Source of the DNA: CBDFNC01 sp965249895
Lineage (GTDB): Bacteria > Pseudomonadota > Gammaproteobacteria > Enterobacterales > CBDFNC01
Direction of reading: 5' to 3'
DNA: 64,000 nt
Assembly (NCBI GenBank): GCA_965249895.1
Contig: CBDFNC010000002.1
Coordinates: 1-64,000, forward strand
Shown: one piece after another, positions 58,242 to 64,000 of the stretch
Layout of the letters: every line of letters starts with the position of its first letter
How positions within the stretch are numbered: the stretch's first letter is position 1
Program-made: the position numbers and the translations under genes
Notes under the pieces: generated by a model
Told to the model about the DNA's origin: nothing
Database searches by the model: none
The model's input: the letters and a program-made list of their open reading frames with translations, nothing else

Positions 58242-58707
58242 GCTCCAAACGAGCTTAGAATACCCTACCCGTGTCTATCAAAAATTCGATTGAACCTGGC
58301 TGGTGAAATGCGCTAATTCATGTGTGACGGCTATTGGAGTACTGCACAGCGCGCTCAGTTCAACATGGGGTAGGTTAGCGCCCCTCCTTACTCATGGTTC
58401 CAGGGCTCAGCCCTGCTTTGACATTAAAAAAACGGGCAGCTCTACTGCATTGCGAAATGAAATACCTTGGGTGACCTAGTGTTCCAGCTGTTGTTCCGAC
58501 AGGTTAACCTTGTGGCTACACGCACTATGCAGGCCGAACAGGAAAAAAACCTATCGATCTTTATCATTAATTTGGCTTCTGATCACCACTCATTTTTATA
58601 CTAACTTTGTTGTTGGTGAAATTGTATCCTTTGGTTCGGATTTATCGCGCAGTAGTTCTTGATAAAAATGGTAGTATCTAGAGCAGGTCCTACGTTGAGA
58701 TACAGAT
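58242..58707. other. Gap without recognised gene between EAL gene and clsA
   Basis: 466 bp with no reading frame that looks like protein, no tRNA and no clear terminator. A short stem GGGCT/AGCCC near 58403-58415 is the only simple structure I noted. The clsA promoter must lie in the AT-rich right half, but I could not fix one. Confidence 0.5.
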
Positions 58708-60186
58708 GTGAGTTGGGAGAATTTCTTTTCTTACGAAACATTAACACACTTTATCGGCCTTTTGCTGGTTGTCGCCCACGCTGTTATCGTGTTATCCGTT
58801 TCTTTACGAGTGATTATGAAACGCAGGGCTATCGGCGTGTCCCTGGCCTGGCTTGCTATTATTTACGCCTTACCCTTCATTGGTGTGGTTTTCTATCTTC
58901 TGCTTGGTGAGCTTAACCTGGGGCGCCACCGGGCCGAACGCTCTAAAGCTATGTATCAGCCTTTTAAACACTGGCTTAGCCGCATCCGTGACAAATATGC
59001 AGGTAGTGATTGTGAAGTGAGCGCAACCGCCTTGACTATGCATAATCTGATTAAAGGTCGTACTGGGATGCCTAGCCTGTCTGGCAACAGCTTAAAACTA
59101 CTGGATAGTACAGATTTTATTCTAAAGGAGTTGATCAATGAAATAGAACAGGCCCGGGAAACCTGCTATATGGAATTTTACATTTGGTATCCAGGTGGTC
59201 TGGCGGATCAGTTGGTCGAAGCCTTAAAAAACGCGGCACAGCGTGGTGTCGATTGTCGTGTGTTACTGGATTCTGTCGGCAGCACCGAGTTTTTTAAGTC
59301 GGAGTTACCCGATGAACTGAAAAGCGCTGGCGTCAAGCTGGTAGAGGTCTTACCCGTGGGGCCACTGCGGATGTTTTTTCAACGTCAGGACCTAAGAATG
59401 CACCGTAAGTTGGTGTGTATTGATGAACGGGTGGCTTATACGGGGAGTATGAACCTGGTTGACCCCAGATTTTTTAAACAAGACTCGGGCATCGGCCAGT
59501 GGGTTGATGTGATGGTGCGTATCGAAGGGCCGGCGGTTCAGATGATTTGGTCTCTTCTGGTGTGGGACTGGGAATTGGAGACCGGGGAGCGCTTATTGGA
59601 AGAGCAGGCGCCACTGGACACCAGTCACGGTGGTTGTGGTAACCGGGTACAACTGGTGCCATCAGGACCCTTCTTCGGTGAAGACAGCATTCATCAAATA
59701 CTGCTGACTGCTGTTTACGAAGCGAAACACAGCCTGGTGTTAACGACGCCTTATTTTGTTCCGGATGACAGTTTGGATGCTGCACTGAGAGCGGCCGCTC
59801 AGCGAGGTGTCAAGGTTAAAATTATTCTGCCAGCAAAAAACGATTCCATTATGGTGAAATATGCGGGGAGCGCGTTTTATGATGAGTTGTTAGACGCCGG
59901 GGTGGAAATCCACAAGTTTTACGGCGGCCTGCTGCATACCAAGAGCATTGTTGTGGATGAGGTGGTGGCATTGGTGGGCACAGTAAACCTGGACAGGCGT
60001 AGTTTCTGGCTTAATTTTGAAGTGACCATGTTGGTTGATGACGCGCAATTTGCCGGACAAATGTTGAATCTACAGATGCAGTATATGTTGGAGTCGGAGA
60101 GGTTAAGCCTGGAAGACTGGCGTCAACGTAGCGTGGCGCGGCGTTTTATGGAAAACGTATGTTATCTGTTTAGCCCGCTGCTTTAG
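58708..60186 (+). CDS. clsA: Cardiolipin synthase A-type
   Basis: Makes cardiolipin from two phosphatidylglycerols in the inner membrane. 492 residues from GTG 58708. Two N-terminal membrane helices (HFIGLLLVVAHAVIVLSVSL and a second near IGVSLAWLAIIYALPFIGVV) are followed by two phospholipase-D HKD motifs: HRKLVCIDERVAYTGSMN with His232, and HTKSIVVDEVVALVGTVN with His410. Length and spacing fit E. coli ClsA. Single gene with its own promoter region. Confidence 0.95.
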   Translation: MSWENFFSYETLTHFIGLLLVVAHAVIVLSVSLRVIMKRRAIGVSLAWLAIIYALPFIGVVFYLLLGELNLGRHRAERSKAMYQPFKHWLSRIRDKYAGSDCEVSATALTMHNLIKGRTGMPSLSGNSLKLLDSTDFILKELINEIEQARETCYMEFYIWYPGGLADQLVEALKNAAQRGVDCRVLLDSVGSTEFFKSELPDELKSAGVKLVEVLPVGPLRMFFQRQDLRMHRKLVCIDERVAYTGSMNLVDPRFFKQDSGIGQWVDVMVRIEGPAVQMIWSLLVWDWELETGERLLEEQAPLDTSHGGCGNRVQLVPSGPFFGEDSIHQILLTAVYEAKHSLVLTTPYFVPDDSLDAALRAAAQRGVKVKIILPAKNDSIMVKYAGSAFYDELLDAGVEIHKFYGGLLHTKSIVVDEVVALVGTVNLDRRSFWLNFEVTMLVDDAQFAGQMLNLQMQYMLESERLSLEDWRQRSVARRFMENVCYLFSPLL

Positions 60187-60207
60187 CGCAGCGAGCATCC
60201 ACTGGTT

Positions 60208-61104
60208 TTATGCAGTGTTAACTGGTTTGTCCGAAATGGGCAAGCGTAAGAATATGGTGGCGTTCCCCAGTAATACCAGGGTTAACCCGAATAGGGCATT
60301 TGGGGTCCACTGATATCCTTCATAGACACTGGATATGCTCAGAGCGATCAGCGGAAACAAGATGGTCGCGTAAGCGGCTTTTTCTGTGCCGATGCGGCCG
60401 ATAAGTGTTAAATAGGCGCTAAACCCTGCTACAGAGCCTATCACTGCCAGATAGATCAGGGCTAACCCGTAACTTATGCTGGTATCGAAGTTGAATTGCA
60501 CATCCGTTACCAGTGCAAATGCGGTAAGGCTTGTCGCTCCATAAGCCATTCCCCAGGCGTTGATAGAAGGGAGGTGGAAACCCTTTTGCTGAATTTTTGC
60601 ACTGACCATATTTCCACAAGAGAAACAGTAGGTGCCAGCGAGAGCCAGCAATAAACCGGTGAGGGTCGTGGCATCGAATTGCGTTTTTTGAAGTTCATCA
60701 AAAAATACCAATACCAGTCCCGCTATGCCTAAACTCGCTCCGGCAAGGGTTTTCCGGGTTGGACGCTGGCCAAAAAAGAGAAAGTTATTGACGACGTTTA
60801 GTATGGTGGCGGTAGCAAATACCAGGGACAGGACACCGCTGGTAATATAGATGCTGGCGTTATAAAAAAATACGAAGTTAGTGGAGAACAGACACAAACC
60901 CTGAATAACGGCAAATTGATGGCCGAGTGCAGGTAAGCGCTTTAGCTTTCCGGTGACCAGCAAAATAATAAAAAAGCAGAAGGCTGCTAGGGCGAAGCGA
61001 TATATCACCGAGGCTTCTGCACTCACCGGCCCTTTTTGCAGTGTGATAGCTATCCAGGTTGTGCCCCAAATCAGCACTGTGGCGGCGTAAAGAAACGCTG
61101 TCAT
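60208..61104 (-). CDS. EamA-family (DMT) transporter
   Basis: A 298-residue membrane protein with about ten hydrophobic helices in two EamA repeats (first starting ATVLIWGTTWIAITLQKGPV, second near GLLLALAGTYCFSCGNM). It belongs to the drug/metabolite transporter superfamily, which exports amino acids and other small molecules; the substrate is unknown. It is divergent from the AraC-family gene, which may control it. Confidence 0.88.
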   Translation of the reverse strand: MTAFLYAATVLIWGTTWIAITLQKGPVSAEASVIYRFALAAFCFFIILLVTGKLKRLPALGHQFAVIQGLCLFSTNFVFFYNASIYITSGVLSLVFATATILNVVNNFLFFGQRPTRKTLAGASLGIAGLVLVFFDELQKTQFDATTLTGLLLALAGTYCFSCGNMVSAKIQQKGFHLPSINAWGMAYGATSLTAFALVTDVQFNFDTSISYGLALIYLAVIGSVAGFSAYLTLIGRIGTEKAAYATILFPLIALSISSVYEGYQWTPNALFGLTLVLLGNATIFLRLPISDKPVNTA

Positions 61105-61285
61105 TATAAGCTCCTTGTATCTTATGAAACGCTGATTATCCTTGGCTTGTCTGCAAAGTGCTTGCAGCTTATTGCGAATTTTGCATCTTCTTGCGGTTAG
61201 TTTGCCAGGATTGACGATTGTTACTTTCCCGAAATCCTGGCTTTCGCTAATATGGAGTGCTTAATGCTAGTGATTTAAGGTGAAC

Positions 61286-62167
61286 ATGGAGTCAGTTGGA
61301 AAACCTATCTTCGACATTTTAACCGGCGGCAATGCCAGGCTGAACGCCAATACCTGGTTGGAAGGTGAGCTCGGGGTGGCGCAATGGACAAACGCCTGGG
61401 GTAATGCCAAGTATCACCGGCCAGGTCATCATACTTTAAGCTTTTATCTTCGCGGCGGTCAGAGCACCAGTCGTCGATTCGCAGGGGGCCGACAGTTGTT
61501 TGGCGGAGCGCCGGATAAACTGTGTTTAATGCCGTCTAACCATGAATCCGAATGGCTTTTTGAGGATGAGTTTAATTTTTTTCACTTGTATTTTAATCAG
61601 CAGCACCTCAACAATATTGCGGTAAAAGTACTGGATATCGAACCTGCCCATATTGAGCTGCAAGATAAAACCTTTGTGGAAGACCCCTTTGTAGAAAACG
61701 TGTGCAGGAATATGATCTTGCCTTTAGATTGGCAGGAAAACGCGGATAAATTAGGCCTAGGTTATGCGGGGCAGATGTTGATACTGCACCTTTTCCGACA
61801 ATATACCAATGTCAGCCAGACAATTGTCCCACCAAGAGGTGGCTTGGCAGCACACCACGTCAAGTTACTACAAGAGTATATTTATGCACATTTAGAGTCT
61901 TCCTTATCCTTGGCCAAAATGGCTGAACTGGTGGGGCTGAGTGAGTACCACTTCTGCCGTATGTTTGCTGTCAGCTTTAAGCAGACACCGCACCAATACG
62001 TGTTGACCCAGAGGATAAAGCTAGCTCAATCCTTGCTGGATGAAGGAAAGTTACCGCAGGCTCATATTGCCTTACAAACAGGGTTTTCCAGCCAGAGCCA
62101 CTTTAGCCGCAGTTTTAAAAAACAGCTGGGTGTTACACCTCGCCAATATGTTTCCAGCCTCAGATAG
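61286..62167 (+). CDS. AraC-family transcriptional regulator
   Basis: A 293-residue regulator starting at ATG 61286, with TTAAGG five bases upstream; a GTG two codons earlier is possible. The N-terminal half is an unrecognised ligand domain with HHTLSFYLRGG and KLCLMPSNHESEW, cupin-like in tone. The C-terminal HTH_18 domain (about 190-293) has two helix-turn-helix units (SLAKMAELVGLSEYHFCRMF and PQAHIALQTGFSSQSHFSRS) and ends VTPRQYV. Divergent from the EamA gene across about 180 bp, so regulation of that transporter is the simplest guess. Its last 8 bp overlap the end of the convergent cation efflux gene. Confidence 0.92.
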   Translation: MESVGKPIFDILTGGNARLNANTWLEGELGVAQWTNAWGNAKYHRPGHHTLSFYLRGGQSTSRRFAGGRQLFGGAPDKLCLMPSNHESEWLFEDEFNFFHLYFNQQHLNNIAVKVLDIEPAHIELQDKTFVEDPFVENVCRNMILPLDWQENADKLGLGYAGQMLILHLFRQYTNVSQTIVPPRGGLAAHHVKLLQEYIYAHLESSLSLAKMAELVGLSEYHFCRMFAVSFKQTPHQYVLTQRIKLAQSLLDEGKLPQAHIALQTGFSSQSHFSRSFKKQLGVTPRQYVSSLR

Positions 62168-63041
62168 TCTGCTGCTCACTATCGCTGCAATAGCCTTTTT
62201 CCAGTTGGACAGTGGCGTGCTCAATGGCAAAGTGCTTTCTTAGGGTTTGATGAATCGCTTGTAAGCTGGACTGGTACTGTGAATCCGGAGAAAGTGTTGC
62301 ATGTAACGTCACCAGAGGTTTTTCCAGGCTTAAGCTCCAGATATGTATGTGGTGAACGTTTTCAACCGCATCGACTTCCCGGATAAGGGTTTGTTTGATT
62401 TTATCGGCGCTGAGGTTTTCTGGTGCACCTTCGAGCAGGATATTGGTGGCTTCTATTAACAGGCCCCAGGCGCTTTTTAATACCAGCAAGGACACCAGTA
62501 CTGAAAGAATAGGGTCTATGGGTGTCCATCCCGTCAATATAATGATCAGGGCTGCGATTATGGCGCCGGCTGAACCCAGCATATCCCCCATTACATGCAG
62601 GGCTGCTCCCTTAATGTTCAGGTTTTGCTTGCTGCCGCCGTGTAGAATTATAAAAGCTGCAACATTAACCACTAACCCCACCACGGCTACCAGCATCATG
62701 CTGGCGCCCAATATCGGGCTTGGAGTTAAAAACCGCTCAATCGCTTCGTAAACGATAAAGCCCACGATCACTATCAGGCTAGCCGCGTTGACAAATGCCG
62801 CCAGGGTAGTGAACCTGTGATAGCCAAAAGAGTGCTTGGGGTCGGCTTTTTTATGGGTTAACCGCATAGCAAAAAGGGCCAGAGCCAGAGCCAGGGAATC
62901 GGTCAGCATATGGCCTGCATCGGCTAATAACGCCAGAGATCCTGAATACAAACCACCAGCCACTTCAACCAGCATAAAACCGAAGGTGAGAATAAGAGCC
63001 AGTTTTATTCGACTGGCGTCATTGTGGTGGTGATGGCTCAT
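62160..63041 (-). CDS. Cation diffusion facilitator (zinc/cation efflux) protein
   Basis: A 293-residue inner-membrane CDF transporter. The start at ATG 63041 (MSHHHHND) follows AAAGG by seven bases; a TTG two codons upstream is weaker. The His-rich N-terminus, six membrane helices, and the metal-site motifs in LLADAGHMLTDSLAL (helix 2) and ALHVMGDMLGSAGA (helix 5) are present. The C-terminal cytoplasmic domain (HHIHIWSLSLEKPLVTLHATL) is typical. Close to ZitB/CzcD, so zinc or a similar divalent cation exchanged for protons is likely. Confidence 0.93.
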   Translation of the reverse strand: MSHHHHNDASRIKLALILTFGFMLVEVAGGLYSGSLALLADAGHMLTDSLALALALFAMRLTHKKADPKHSFGYHRFTTLAAFVNAASLIVIVGFIVYEAIERFLTPSPILGASMMLVAVVGLVVNVAAFIILHGGSKQNLNIKGAALHVMGDMLGSAGAIIAALIIILTGWTPIDPILSVLVSLLVLKSAWGLLIEATNILLEGAPENLSADKIKQTLIREVDAVENVHHIHIWSLSLEKPLVTLHATLSPDSQYQSSLQAIHQTLRKHFAIEHATVQLEKGYCSDSEQQTI

Positions 63042-63091
63042 AGCCAAACCTTTGCTAACGGATCTTACTCAAGTATAAGCTCGTATCTTGC

Positions 63092-63964
63092 TCAGGCCTT
63101 TTCAGGCATGACCCGAGACTGTTTTTTTACTTCGGGTTTGATGCTGATTAAAATCAAGGGCAATACGATAAGCAAGCTACCCAACCAGGTAAACATATCC
63201 GGTACTTCGCTGAACCAGATATACCCGATCACTGCGGCGCCGATAAGGCCAGCGTATTCGGCGTTGGCAATGGCGCTGGCATCGGCGATTCGGTAACAAA
63301 CAACACAAACCGCGTGATAGATTAAAATAAAAAAGCTGCTCCCTGTGGCCAGTAAAAATATCCGCCAGTCAAAAGCGTGCCAGTTTATTATGGCTAACAA
63401 TAGCGCCAGTGGAAGGGCGATTAAATTGGTCCATATTAACGTGGTCAGCACAGGCTCACCTTTAGGTAACTTCTTAACGGTAATATTGTTTAAGGCAACG
63501 GACAGTGCACAGCCTAATGCCGCCATTGCACCCCAGTTGATTTCGTTGGGGCGTATGATAATAAGCACGCCAATAAAACCGACCAGTGCAGATAAGCCGG
63601 CTTTTTTGCTGATATTTTCCCGGTTAATCAGCCAGGCTAGTGGCAGCATTATCATTGGTGCAGCGTAGAACAGGGCATTGGCCGTAGCCAGGGGTAAGCT
63701 GGTTAGTGCAACGACCATACAGGCGCAACCTATTACCCAGTTGGTCCCCCGGAACCAGTGGACTCGATACCGAGTCGGGCGCTTTTGCTTTTGAGTCAGC
63801 CAAAAAGGCAGCAGTAATAGCAATGCCCCGAGGACGCGGTAAAGCAGGAATTGAAATACACCCGTATCTTGGCCGGCCGTTTTAACTAAGGCATCGGAGC
63901 TGACAGCAATCAAATTGCCAAAAATAAGCAGTACTAATGCAAAACGAAACTGACGAATACTCAT
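63092..63964 (-). CDS. EamA-family (DMT) transporter
   Basis: A 290-residue membrane protein starting at ATG 63964 behind a strong GGAGG; the frame is open further upstream but lacks a better start. About ten helices in two EamA repeats (QFRFALVLLIFGNLIAVSSD and INWGAMAALGCALSVALNNI). It resembles RarD/YdcZ-like and carboxylate/amino-acid exporters in general form; the substrate is unknown. It is only distantly like the other EamA protein in this window. It follows, on the same strand, upstream of the cation efflux gene by about 50 bp. Confidence 0.88.
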   Translation of the reverse strand: MSIRQFRFALVLLIFGNLIAVSSDALVKTAGQDTGVFQFLLYRVLGALLLLLPFWLTQKQKRPTRYRVHWFRGTNWVIGCACMVVALTSLPLATANALFYAAPMIMLPLAWLINRENISKKAGLSALVGFIGVLIIIRPNEINWGAMAALGCALSVALNNITVKKLPKGEPVLTTLIWTNLIALPLALLLAIINWHAFDWRIFLLATGSSFFILIYHAVCVVCYRIADASAIANAEYAGLIGAAVIGYIWFSEVPDMFTWLGSLLIVLPLILISIKPEVKKQSRVMPEKA

Positions 63965-64000
63965 AAACACCTCCATTCCTGATCGGAAATTAATTAACAA

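Noticed and set aside
58659..58910. 83-codon frame overlapping the clsA start
   Set aside because: It is another frame of the well-supported clsA gene.

Overview
The window is chromosomal DNA from a gammaproteobacterium. Gene order and protein sequences suggest the Alteromonadales, probably an Alteromonadaceae relative, but I could not run a 16S search to name a genus. Most of the window is core genes in an order shared with Escherichia coli, broken by one accessory stretch and decorated with unusual tandem repeats.

Layout: (1) 1-9304: metQ-metI-metN on the minus strand with MetJ-type operator boxes, divergent gmhB, then a complete rRNA operon (16S, tRNA-Glu, 23S, 5S) with promoter, boxA sites, processing stems and terminator. 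E. coli has the same metNIQ-gmhB-rrn order. (2) 9518-20704: an accessory block with a glycogen debranching enzyme, an ISNCY/IS1182-like transposase, an IS630-type element that carries an AbrB-like gene, a decayed PAS-GGDEF-EAL sensor, argA, an isochorismatase-like hydrolase and a small unknown gene. (3) 20781-27797: yafD-like, mltD, gloB, yafS-like, rnhA and dnaQ, again in E. coli order, then a membrane-anchored protein. (4) 27878-29747: one promoter followed by seven identical tRNA-Asp genes and a long array of 40-bp hairpin repeats that copy the 3' end of the tRNA. (5) 29892-31403: an HD-GYP response regulator. (6) 31586-46283: ndk, rlmN, pilW, rodZ, ispG, hisS, yfgM, bamB, der, a zinc-ribbon gene, xseA, guaB and guaA, the classic gammaproteobacterial cluster. 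(7) 46441-54746: a frameshifted chemoreceptor, tadA, mltF and purL. (8) 54658-63964: repeats behind purL, a large PAS-GGDEF-EAL protein, cardiolipin synthase, two EamA transporters, an AraC regulator and a cation efflux protein.

The genes cover translation and RNA modification, purine and isoprenoid synthesis, the outer membrane and cell wall, methionine uptake and c-di-GMP signalling. The most striking signal is repeated tandem duplication of gene ends: tRNA-Asp 3' ends (about 15 repeat units plus seven genes), the rodZ/ispG junction (three copies, 107-bp period) and the purL 3' end with its terminator (four copies, about 149-bp period). A second theme is single-base length changes in G/C runs, which break metN, the chemoreceptor and the GGDEF-EAL sensor. 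These may be true mutations, variable tracts or sequencing errors.
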